This document shows positions 53,264 to 62,700 of a stretch of 64,000 nt of DNA, one piece after another. The notes below the pieces were generated by a model that worked only from the letters and a program-made list of their open reading frames with translations, was not told the origin of the DNA and made no database searches. Source of the stretch: Neocallimastix lanati (nom. inval.) (Eukaryota; Neocallimastigomycota; Neocallimastigomycetes; Neocallimastigales; Neocallimastigaceae). Made by a program: the position numbers and the translations under genes. Numbering within the stretch: position 1 is the first letter of the stretch; the number at the start of each line of letters is the position of its first letter. The stretch spans positions 507,501 to 571,500 of the forward strand of contig JACVTC010000102.1 of assembly GCA_016946835.1 (NCBI GenBank), written 5' to 3'.

Positions 53264-53716
53264 ATGGCTAGAAGAATTCAAAACGCTACTAGAATTGCTA
53301 CCAGCATTAAAAAGAAGTTTTATATTAAAAACAAAAAGGAATTGTTATTAACTTTTGCCAGCGACTTTGGTGACCAATTATCTTTAGGCCTTATTTGTGA
53401 ATTTTTTGATAAATGGACTACTACTAATGGATCAACTTATTGGAAAATCGTTGCTGCTAAAGAAAAGGGTGATAAGGATATTCCCCATGAACACTTTCAT
53501 TTGTATTTATGTGTCAGAGATTGGTCTAAATCTTTTTCAACTGTTAAAGTTAATTGTTTTGATATTCAATTAAGGAATCCTGTTATAGCTATTTATAAAG
53601 AATTGAACCCAAACTTTGAAATTGAACCTAAACTTGAATTTGAACTTGTACTTGAACTTGTACTTGTACTTGAACTTAAACATGAATCTGTATTTGAACT
53701 TGAATTTAAATTTTGA
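53264..53716 (+). CDS. truncated rolling-circle Rep-like (HUH endonuclease) protein
   Basis: A 150-residue frame with a strong start context (ACAAAAATGGC). It reads ELLLTFASD where CRESS-DNA Rep proteins have motif I, HEHFHLYLC as the H-x-H metal-binding motif II, and FDIQLRNPVI where many geminivirus-like Reps have an F-D-x block ending in HPNI. The Tyr motif III and the helicase domain are absent: after residue 120 the frame runs into a CTTGAA-type repeat (ELVLELVLVLEL) and stops. I infer an endogenous, truncated copy from a CRESS-DNA virus or related plasmid, not an active replicase. It is intronless, and its N-terminal composition is less biased than the genome background. Confidence 0.6.
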   Translation: MARRIQNATRIATSIKKKFYIKNKKELLLTFASDFGDQLSLGLICEFFDKWTTTNGSTYWKIVAAKEKGDKDIPHEHFHLYLCVRDWSKSFSTVKVNCFDIQLRNPVIAIYKELNPNFEIEPKLEFELVLELVLVLELKHESVFELEFKF

Positions 53717-54027
53717 CTTGAACTTGTATTTGAGATTGAAGTAGTGAATAAATTGATATTATGTGATGAATTCACTTTTTCTGATAAGGCAAAATATTTC
53801 CTTTTGAGAGAAGAAAAACTATATTTATGATTCCTTTTGTTACAATTAATAACATTAATTGAAGCACGTTTGAAACTATTAGCAATACATTCAGTAATAG
53901 ATGTTATTTCTTCTTCAATACCTACTATTTTAATTTTAAAGAATACATCGTTAAAATTAGCAATACGTTTAACTGATAAAACCTTAATATATAATTTTTT
54001 CAGAGTTTTCTTTAAATGTTTTCTCAT
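53593..54027 (-). CDS. small basic protein with Ser-rich tail, overlapping the Rep-like gene
   Basis: A 144-residue frame convergent with the Rep-like gene, overlapping its last 124 bases. The N-terminus is basic (MRKHLKKTLKKLYIKVLSVK); the middle (FNDVFFKIKIVGIEEEITS) looks like folded protein; the tail is Ser/Thr/Asn-rich and comes from the shared hexanucleotide repeat. No family is recognised. A convergent basic gene would fit a small circular replicon's second gene, but this is only positional inference. It could also be a spurious frame antisense to decayed sequence. Confidence 0.4.
   Translation of the reverse strand: MRKHLKKTLKKLYIKVLSVKRIANFNDVFFKIKIVGIEEEITSITECIANSFKRASINVINCNKRNHKYSFSSLKRKYFALSEKVNSSHNINLFTTSISNTSSSQNLNSSSNTDSCLSSSTSTSSSTSSNSSLGSISKFGFNSL
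53640..53735. repeat. hexanucleotide repeat (CTTGAA/CTTGTA)n
   Basis: Units CTTGAA, CTTGTA and variants repeat about twelve times. They close the Rep-like frame with Leu/Glu/Val and give Ser/Thr on the other strand. Confidence 0.8.
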
Positions 54028-54666
54028 TTTGATTTCTGGTCAAGATCAAAGTCCGCGGATAAAGAGTAGTTTCATATTTTCCATTGGAATACCGTGGCAC
54101 CTTGAACCTCTTAGAATGAAATTCTTTTTTTTTTTATATATTGGATTTCCATAATAGTAATAAAAGAACTAAAAATAAATAAACTAAAAAAATAAAAAAA
54201 TTAAAAGTCGGTTTTTATGATAAAGTCTAGAGTATAATGAGAATTGTAATAATTTAATATTTTTTTGGAGTAAGTAATTTCGATAATTAGTAGTTTGTTG
54301 AATGATTGAAAAATAATTTGATTTAGCTCTTTTTTCAGTAGATTATTTAATTTGAATATCATTAAGTATTTAATGACTAAGATTGATTGAATTGATGAAA
54401 TATAATGGCACAAAGTTAGTAAAGAGTTAAATAAATTACAACAAGATTTAGAGTAAATCAATCACTTACAACGGGATACATGAAATATAAAGTTGAAATA
54501 CAATTGAATACAATAGATTCTTACATGAGAATAGTAATACTACATGATAATAGAAATACAATGAAAATGTATTACTTATTCTTGGGTGTAACTTTTTTTT
54601 TTACAATGTTCCAAAAATGCACCATTATATTCCGCGGTGAATGATCACCAGAAAAAAAATTTTACC

Positions 54667-54696
54667 AATAACATTACCATTGCGCATAATGTTATT
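54667..54696. repeat. perfect 10-bp stem-loop
   Basis: AATAACATTA (54667-54676) pairs perfectly with TAATGTTATT (54687-54696) around the loop CCATTGCGCA. The word TAACATTAC at the stem/loop junction differs by one base from the NANTATTAC nick-site consensus of CRESS-DNA origins, but it is mostly in the stem rather than at the apex. Confidence 0.4.
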
Positions 54697-54809
54697 ATTT
54701 AACACAAAATATAACTTTACGACTATTCTTCACCAGTACTGTGGATCTACTTTATAAGAGTAAAGTTAATTCCCTTTTCAGGCAATTTATTATACGTAAA
54801 TCGAGTACA

Positions 54810-54822
54810 CCCCTGCTAGGGG
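54810..54822. repeat. GC-rich palindrome CCCCTGCTAGGGG
   Basis: A 5-bp perfect G/C-rich stem with a 3-base loop, unusual in this AT-rich DNA. Confidence 0.5.
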
Positions 54823-55127
54823 ACCAATTCCTTTTTATAATTTAAATTTATAATATCTGTATCTCTTCCACCAAGAAAGAAGTTATATAATCTGTACCAC
54901 GTCACATATATATTTATACTCTCATTATTCTAAAGGAATATATAAAAATAAATAAAATATTAACATAAAAAATTAACAAAATAAAGTAAATTTAGGATTT
55001 TGGACTCTTACATAATAAAAAATTAATATAAATATATTAAATTAAATATATTAATGTAATATTTTAATTATTTAAATACATCAGGAAGTATATATTGTTA
55101 AACAATTAAATAAATAATTAAATATTA

Positions 55128-55163
<36 letters not shown>

Positions 55164-55606
55164 TAATAGTAGTAGTAGTAGTAGTAACAGTAAAAACACA
55201 ATTTAAAACAAAAAATTACAAATAAAAATCATAACGTTAAGTCTCATTTATTTATTCTTTACATTATTTTTATTTTTATTTATTTTTATTTTTATTTTCA
55301 CTTCGTACTATTACTTATTTTATAGTAATAGTAAATTTAATTTTATTTTTTAACTTTATCTTATTTTAATTTATTTAATTTTTTTAAAGTTTTTTTTTTT
55401 TTTTTTTTTAATTTATATTTATTATATGATTTTATTACTATTAATTTTATTGAGCCTTTTTTTTTCTTATTTTTGAAATAAATTTATTTTTAATGATCAT
55501 ATACAAGTTTATTGTTAAATGATCACTATATTTTAAATTAATCTAATAATATAATTATATATATTCAAATTCAAAGTTAATTTTTTTAATTTACTTAAAA
55601 AAATTT

Positions 55607-57025
55607 TTAATAAATACCACACCAATTGCCATTTTCAACACCCCATTTACCATCATTATCTGTGTAAACAATAGAAGAGGTACTTTGACAGCATGGATAT
55701 CCAAGTCTTTCAGACCAACAATTACGTGAAGCGCTATTACAAGATGACTTTATTCCACACCAATTTCCATTTTCAACTCCCCATTTACCATCAGAATCAG
55801 TATAAACAACTTCACAACCATTACAGCAACTGTAGCCAAGGTTCACACTGAAACAAGAATTATCGTTTGTTGGTTGGGATTGAGAAGTAGTAGTTGTAGT
55901 TTTTCTTACAGTAGTTCTTGTTTTAATAGAATTGCCTAAACCTTTAATTAAACCATTAACTAATTTTGGGTAAACAACTTGTAAAGTAGAACGATTAATA
56001 AGACCAAAACGTTCACCTTCTCCTTCAAAGTAACCATTATCCCATATAACACATGGAATACCAAGAGATGTAGCCTTCTTAATATAATATTCAGCCCATC
56101 TTTCACGGTCATCTTCATTATTTCGATTCATGGCACCAAATTCACCAATAATAACAGGAATACCTTTGCTAATGAAGTTAGAGTTGATAATATTCATAAC
56201 CCAATCAATTTCACTGCCATCGTAAAAATTACTAATTGCACCAGCTCCATTATTTAAGGCAAAGTTATATGGACTGTATGAGTGAAGAGAAACAATAACT
56301 TTATCATCACCACTTGGAAATTTGAAGTTATTCACAGCATTATCCATAACACAAGCAGCGTAAGTTGGAATCATAAGATGACGTAAAGCATTGTTACCAC
56401 CAGTAGCACGAATAGTTTTAACGAAAAGATCATTCATTTCATTAACGAAGCTCCATCCTTCATAATCACCACCATTCCATTCATTTGCATCACCAACCTT
56501 TCTTGGTTCGTTCATACCTTCGAAAATTAAATGTTCATCATAGTCTGCAAATTCAGCTGCAATTTGTTTCCAAATAGCAACTAAAATTTTCTTAGCACTG
56601 TCTAAATTTTTTTGGAAAGCATGATTCCAAGTTTCATGATGAATATTTAAAATGGCATAACCACCAGTATTAAGAGCATAATCAACAATTTCACGAACTC
56701 TTTTCATCCATTGATCATTAATTTTGTAGTCTGGAGCATTTCCAAAATGACCACTCCAAGTAGTTGGAATACGGAAAGTATTAAAACCAAGATCACTTAA
56801 TTTATAGTAAAGTTCTTGAGTAGTTTTAACATTACCCCAACAAGTTTCTGAAGCAATTGGATTTTTATTATAATCTAAAGTTTCAAAACAAGTAGCATCT
56901 AAAGTATTACCTAAACTCCAACCAATAGTCAAATCCTTAACTAATTCCTTAGATGAAATGTTTTTCATAGCCTTTGAGCCAATAACAGCTAAACTAAGTA
57001 AACTGAGAGTATTTAAAATTTTCAT
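55607..57025 (-). CDS. GH5 (subfamily 4-like) endoglucanase with two fungal dockerins
   Basis: A 472-residue secreted enzyme. A signal peptide covers about 1-20, and the GH5 (beta/alpha)8 catalytic domain about 21-365, with [10 protein letters not shown] typical of subfamily 4, HH at 129-130, acid/base Glu173 in GMNEPR, His248/Tyr250 and nucleophile Glu295 in IIGEFG. A Thr-rich linker (368-389) leads to two Cys-rich fungal dockerins at about 391-425 and 436-471, each with [14 protein letters not shown]. It cleaves internal beta-1,4-glucan bonds, possibly also xyloglucan or mannan as in other members, and the dockerins attach it to the gut-fungal cellulosome. The gene is intronless and GC-richer than its flanks. 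That fits the known bacterial origin of many gut-fungal hydrolases, with dockerins added afterwards. The protein ends two residues after the last dockerin Cys. Confidence 0.97.
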   Translation of the reverse strand: MKILNTLSLLSLAVIGSKAMKNISSKELVKDLTIGWSLGNTLDATCFETLDYNKNPIASETCWGNVKTTQELYYKLSDLGFNTFRIPTTWSGHFGNAPDYKINDQWMKRVREIVDYALNTGGYAILNIHHETWNHAFQKNLDSAKKILVAIWKQIAAEFADYDEHLIFEGMNEPRKVGDANEWNGGDYEGWSFVNEMNDLFVKTIRATGGNNALRHLMIPTYAACVMDNAVNNFKFPSGDDKVIVSLHSYSPYNFALNNGAGAISNFYDGSEIDWVMNIINSNFISKGIPVIIGEFGAMNRNNEDDRERWAEYYIKKATSLGIPCVIWDNGYFEGEGERFGLINRSTLQVVYPKLVNGLIKGLGNSIKTRTTVRKTTTTTSQSQPTNDNSCFSVNLGYSCCNGCEVVYTDSDGKWGVENGNWCGIKSSCNSASRNCWSERLGYPCCQSTSSIVYTDNDGKWGVENGNWCGIY

Positions 57026-59990
57026 TTTGACTTGTTTATATTATAAAATATTAGAATATTGATATATTTAAATTTTTCTTTTTAATTAAAAAAAAGTAAA
57101 TAATAATAATTAATAACCTGTAATAATTATTATTTTTTAAAAGTATATATAATTATCTTTGTTAAAATAAATAATTCTATTATATATTTTTATCAAAAAA
57201 ATATATATATTATTTTATTTATTATAAAAAGAAAAATAAAAAATTAGAAAAAATTTTTGATATTTATATATTTCAAAATTTAATATTTACATATGCTTTA
57301 AATGTAATATGTTAGTAAAAACAATACAAAAAAATTTGGATAATTTATGTCATTTACTTATGAAATTAAAACATTTGAGTAATATACAATAGCTTAAATT
57401 AAACTTAATTTATAATTAAATCTAATTTATAATAAATTTATATATAAAATATATAGTATTGACAAACTGTAATTAATAAATTTTAACAATATTAAGTTTA
57501 ATATGATTAAAAATCTTGCCTAGAATTATTAAAACTTTATTTTATATTATTGATAATTTAATTAAATTATACATTACTTTTATGGTAAAAAGAAATTTAT
57601 GAAAATATTAAGAAATAATTCGGAAAATAAAAAAAAGTTTAATAACTATATTTATGATTTATATTAAAAGTTTTTTTGATATAATTTTATGTAATAAAAA
57701 TATTTATTAAAGGCTTTTCATTTGGATTTACTATAGCTTGTTTTTTTTTATTAAAGTTAATAATTGATATATAACTCTATTTTTTATAACTTTTTAAGGA
57801 CGGAAGAACATCATTTATTAATTTATTTATTTTAAAATATATTTTTTTTAAAAATATTAATATTTATAATATCATATTGTTATTATTATTAAATGACCTT
57901 TATTTATTAATATTATAAAAATAAATGTTTAAGAAGCAAATAAAAACAAAGAGAAAGTAATTTTTATAAAATGCACTTTAATTATAAACTATTTTAAAAT
58001 AATAAAAATTAATTTTTTATTTTAATATTATAACATATAAAAATATATATAAAAAATATAATAAAATTAAATAATTAAAATAATAAAAAACTTTATAAAT
58101 ATAAATTATTTGTTTTTTTTTTAAAAAAATGATGTATAATAAATTAATTTATTACCAATAAATTAAAATGAAATATTCTAATTGAGTATAAACCTCCGGT
58201 ATAATATTTTTTAAAAAAAAAATAAAAAATTAGAAAAAAAATGTCCCTCTTTTTTATTCTATTGTTAAAGTTAAAAATTAATAAACTGTAATTAATAAAT
58301 TTTAGAACTTTAATAATATTATTTTTATAAAGGATGGAAATATATTATGTTTCACATTTTTATCTATTATACTAATTAAAATTAAAATAAAAGAAAATAA
58401 TAAAACAGTTTAAATAAATATGTTTGTTTTATATTAAAAGAATTTATTAAATAATTCTTATAATATTAATCGTTAATTTAAGTAGTAAACTTATTTTCCT
58501 AATTTTACAGGAATAAGTAACCTTGAATTATTGTAATTATTATCTAATTTTTATGGCTAATTACTAACATTTTTCTAAAAGAACTATTTTATATTTTCAC
58601 TTATACTAATGTTCTAAATTAAAATAATTTCTTATAATCAATAATTTTTACTATATTTTATAAATAACTTTATTACTATAATTTCATATTATTTAACTAC
58701 ATAATTTTATACTTTCTAATCTAGATGTATTTCATTATATTTTCATAAAATTTTATACGGAGAATAATATATTTTTTAATTAAATTGTCAATAATATAAA
58801 ATAAAGTTTTAATAATTCTCAATAGGAATTTTATAGATTAGAAAGTATAAATAAAATTATTAAATAGTTAAATAATACAAAATCATAGTAATAAAGTTAT
58901 TTGTGAAATAATATAAAATAATTTTTTAATAATTCTCCATAAGAATTTTATACAAATAAAAATTTGATTTAGAATGAAACTTTAAATAATAATAAATTCA
59001 AAAAAATAATAAACTATTCGGAAAATAAAATAAATCTATATTTAGAAAAAATTTTTTTAAAAAAATTTTATAATAAAAATAATTATTAAAATGATGAAAT
59101 TAAACTTTTGCAATTAATATAATATAATTAAATTAGTAAATGATATATCATTTACTATATTTAATTATATTTATTTAACTTTTAAATGTTTATACCACTT
59201 ATATTATTACATTCTTTATTTATTTATTTATTTATTTATTTTACAAAAAATTGAAAAAATTTTATAATATAGCTAAAGCCACATATTTATATATATCACA
59301 TGAAAATTGTTTTAATGTAACCTTCCCCATCAATCATAATTCATTTTGTTATATGATAATTTAAAAAATGTGATATTCTTATTGTTGTAGCTGATTTAAT
59401 AAGTTTATTTGAGTTATCAATAATTTTTATTAATATTTTATTATTTTATAATTACAATATTATTTCTACCATAAAAAAAAAAACAAGAATAAGAATAATA
59501 TTAATTATATTATAAAGTATTAATAATATATAATTATTATAAACAAATATAATAAATAAGAATATAATAATATATATATTTTAATATGAATAATATAAAT
59601 AATATAAATTATTATATTAATTATATAAACTTTAATAAATAAAATAAGAAATATAATTTAATTAAGAAATATATATAAGAAATATAAATAATAATAATGA
59701 ATAATAAATAATAAATATAAATTTAATATCGAATATATAAATATTCAAATATACAAATATATACTACATATATTTGTTTATATATCAATAACTTCCCTAC
59801 TAGAATTAAAATTATTTCTCAAGAAATTACTGAAATTAAATTAATAATAATTTAAATTATTAAATTTTTTTATTAATTTATATTAAATTTGATAATATAA
59901 AAAAAAGAAAATTTATATTTTATAATAAAATTTTAATAATAAAAATTTTTTTCTACATAAAATAAGAAAAAATTAAATTTATGATTTTGA
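57026..59990. other. AT-rich intergenic region upstream of the endoglucanase
   Basis: No coding exon was recognised. The first few hundred bases should contain the endoglucanase promoter. 58650-58912 is a large foldback. 59216-59244 is (TTTA)n. Around 59270-59400 the sequence is slightly richer (CCACATATTTATATATATCA, ACCTTCCCCATCAATC) and may be a retroelement scrap adjoining the relic that starts near 59995. Confidence 0.6.
58650..58912. mobile_element. foldback element with about 75-bp arms
   Basis: The left arm (about 58650-58723) contains TAAATAACTTTATTACTAT and ATACTTTCTAATCTA. The right arm (about 58834-58912) contains their reverse complements, TAGATTAGAAAGTAT and ATAGTAATAAAGTTATTTG, in mirror order. 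The arms are diverged by several substitutions. In and beside the loop, the word TTAATAATTCTC with ATTTTATA recurs three times (58747, 58809 and 58927) in both orientations. No coding capacity is present. Confidence 0.65.
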
Positions 59991-59994
59991 AATT

Positions 59995-60460
59995 TCAATT
60001 TGAGATTTCATTCATTAACCGGTAATATATTTTTAATATTGACGTTTCTTCCCAATTTTGTACCGTTCATAACATTCTGTAATTGAACTGTACTCCAAAA
60101 TATGTCCTTAATTATACATGGACCAAGGAAATACAGTTAAAATTTAGTCCGTTGGTGATTTCTAAATTTTACTAAATCATCAATTATAAAATTTTCCTTA
60201 CTTTGTTGAGTCTGTCTTCTGTTTTGCCAATAGTTAATGGTTCCAAGCATTTCTTTTCGTAGCTTGTTTTACACATTTGACATGATCAACATATCTTTCA
60301 ATTAAAATTTCTTCTTTCGATCAATCATTATCTTCTAATATTGAATTTCTTAAATTAACATCGATCAGTAGCAATTTTTTTCTTCCATACAGTAATTTAA
60401 AACTAGTGTAACCAGAAACAATAGATCACTAAAATATAAGTTATTATCAATTTTTATAAA
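59995..60460 (-). pseudogene. integrase C-terminal remnant of the right-hand Ty3/gypsy relic
   Basis: Minus-strand frames read VSGYTSFKLLYGRKKLLLID (about 60360-60430) and, further on, NFIIDDLVKFRNHQRTKF, LGPCIIKDIFWSTVQLQN and LGRNVNIKNILPVNE. These are typical of the segment after the integrase core, where GP.I and LVK words recur. Stops interrupt it. The zinc-binding and catalytic core of integrase are missing between this and RNase H. Confidence 0.7.
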
Positions 60461-60659
60461 TCAATTAGTTAAAAATTTATACATAAATTCAGAAATAAAT
60501 TTTTCGTTCTCCTCTTGGGTGAAAATAGAACTATCAACAGGTGAATTATTATCAATGGGCGAATCAAAGGAACTATATAGAATTATTAACAGAAGTGAAC
60601 AGAATATCGCTATTAAAAAAAGGATTAGAACTAATACAAACATTAGTAATAGAGAAGTC

Positions 60660-61260
60660 TTTATGAACAACTCTAGACAATGCATCAGCAATCAAATTAG
60701 CTTTACTTGAAGTTTACTAAAATTTTCACACCATCGTTGATGTTTAAGAGTATTCGGCTTATAACTTTTAATAATAGAAAATAAAGGTTTGTGATCAGTA
60801 TATAGAATAATTTTGAAAGGATTACTTAAAATATAATGTTCAAATTGGACTAAGTAATAATAAGTAGCGGTACCTTCAAGTTCAGTTGTAGTATAATTTT
60901 TCTCAGATTTTTTAAACTTCTACAAACAAAATAAATATGGTGTTCAATTTTATCATCATAAAGTTGTAAAAGAACACCAACAATACCATAACCATAATCA
61001 TCAGATTGAATAATAAAGGGAATATCAAATTTAGGGTAACAGAGAATAGGGGCACTAATTAAACAATTATTTAAAAATTGAAAGCTATAGTTTTGAGAAT
61101 CAATCTAAACAAATAGAGTATTCTTTCTTAATAAAGAACAAAGAGGAGTTAATTTTGCCGAGTAATTGTCAACGAAATTTCTATTATAACCAGTCATTCC
61201 TAGAAAAAAATGAAGTTCAGACACATTAGTAGGAGGTGCCATATTCATAATGGAAAGAGT
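60660..61260 (-). pseudogene. Ty3/gypsy RNase H, decayed
   Basis: It reads ELHFFLGMTGYNRNFVDNYS (connection), then KFDIPFIIQSDDYGYGIVGV and HHIYFVCRSLKNLRK, and ends near KANLIADALSRVVHKDFSIT. FIIQSDD is the RNase H start, though usually D-A-S, so the motif is altered. Several stops lie between these blocks. Two small frames around 60461-60710 belong to this decayed zone and are not separate genes. Confidence 0.75.
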
Positions 61261-61860
61261 TTTCTTATTTAAAGGAAGTAGTAACTTTATGACCTAAAGC
61301 TACAATTTCTGTTTGACAAAAATGACATTTTTTTATATTTAATTTCAAATTATATTTTCTTGAAATATTAAAAACCTTAGAAAGATGAATTAGATGATTT
61401 TCGAAACAATAAGAATTTATAATAATATCATCTACGTATATTTGAACACAATCATTAATCAAATCAAAGAAAATTCGATTCATTTCACGCTGAAAGGTGG
61501 CAGGTGTGTTAGTTAAACCAAAAGGAATTACTTTAAAATAATAATTACCAAATTTCGTTGTAAAAAAAGTCTTTTCTATATCATCAGCCCACATAGGAAT
61601 TTGATGGTAACGACTAAATAAATCAACATAAGAAAATATTTTTGAATCATTCAAAGAATCAAAAATTTCAAAACTTTTTGGAAGTTCATAAGCGTCTTTA
61701 ATAGAAATTTCATTCAACTTCCTAAAATCAACACAAAGACGCCGTTTACCATTTTTCTTTTAAACTAAAACAACATGAGAAGCCCATGGAGAATGTGAAG
61801 ATTCAATTAACTTTTTATCCAATAATTTACGAAGTTCTTCTTTTAAAGTATCAGATTAAA
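61261..61860 (-). pseudogene. Ty3/gypsy reverse transcriptase, interrupted
   Basis: The 61265-61717 frame contains FSYVDLFSRYHQIPM, VIPFGLTNTPATFQ and the catalytic CVQIYVDDIIINS. Upstream, in the same frame, are EELRKLLDKKLIESSHSPWA and, after a TAA, KKNGKRRLCVDFRKLNEIS. The YVDD and fingers motifs remain intact, while the stop after HVVLV kills the frame. Confidence 0.92.
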
Positions 61861-62700
61861 CTTGAGAAATCTTATACCCCTTTTGTATAATTGGTGTATT
61901 TTTTTATTCTAAAGTAATATGATGAGGGAGTAATTTAGAAGGTTCAAAATCATCAGAAGAAATGGCAATAAAATCATCAAATTTTTTTAATAATTTACAA
62001 AAATTATTATAAACTTTATTATTTTTAAATTTTATTTGATTAATAATAGAATTAATTATATCATCTTTTTCCTTAGTACTAATATTAGAATTAGATTCAT
62101 TAGTATTAACAAATAAAGTACCCTCAACAATATCAATTTTTGTTTCAGGATAAACACATAATAAAGACTGAGAAGTGAAAGTATTTATATCTTCTATATT
62201 ACTAATAGGTATTAATTTATCCTCCATATTCATATATGCAAGAAGTTTATGAAATGTATCAAAATCCTGTTATTCGATTGTGTTTTAAGAGAAATAATCG
62301 TATCATAAAAAGATTCATCCTTATTGGAAATTTTAAAATCAGTAATAAATTCAACATAACCCCAGTTTAACATTTAAGCAAACAATATTATAAGCACAAC
62401 TTATATCATCAACCATTGCTTGTCTTATTGTACTTTTATTGTGATCAATAAATAGATAATTTTTAATAAATTTATTTAAAAATAGAAGCAGGATAGCTAT
62501 CAATATATCTTCGTACAACTGCAACATCATATTCATGTATAATATTATTATTATTTAAATTATTAGCTTTTTTACTATTATAATTAGTATCATTATAATT
62601 TTCATTGTTACTAATATATTAGTACTACTATTATTATTATTATTATAATTATTATCAATAGTAGAATTAGTATCATTAATAATACTTTCATTATTTTGCT
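61861..62700 (-). pseudogene. region between gag and RT of the right-hand relic
   Basis: The 61904-62233 frame (starting MNMEDKLIPISNIEDINTFT, ending KLLPHHITLE and a stop) runs directly into NTPIIQKGYKIS, the conserved lead-in to RT, so it is the N-terminal part of pol. 62351-62536 holds another fragment (DHNKSTIRQAMVDDISCAY) that could be protease-like, but the DSG motif is not seen. Confidence 0.6.

Larger units (their letters stand above)
54028..55606. other. GC-richer noncoding stretch with stem-loops, then AT-rich flank
   Basis: 54040-54960 has noticeably more GC than the other intergenic DNA (e.g. AAAGTCCGCGGATAAAG, ACCGTGGCACCTTGAACCTC), suggesting foreign or element-derived DNA. A short reverse frame at 54201-54461 shows no recognisable domain. 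From 54960 the usual AT-rich sequence returns, with AAT and AGT microsatellites at 55135-55190. The last part is the 3' flank of the endoglucanase gene. Confidence 0.5.

Noticed and set aside
54201-54461. 86-residue minus-strand frame
   Set aside because: It has no domain, no normal start context and no neighbour logic, and lies in a noncoding island.
60519-60710. 63-residue plus-strand frame
   Set aside because: It is antisense to the decayed RNase H/integrase junction of the minus-strand retroelement.
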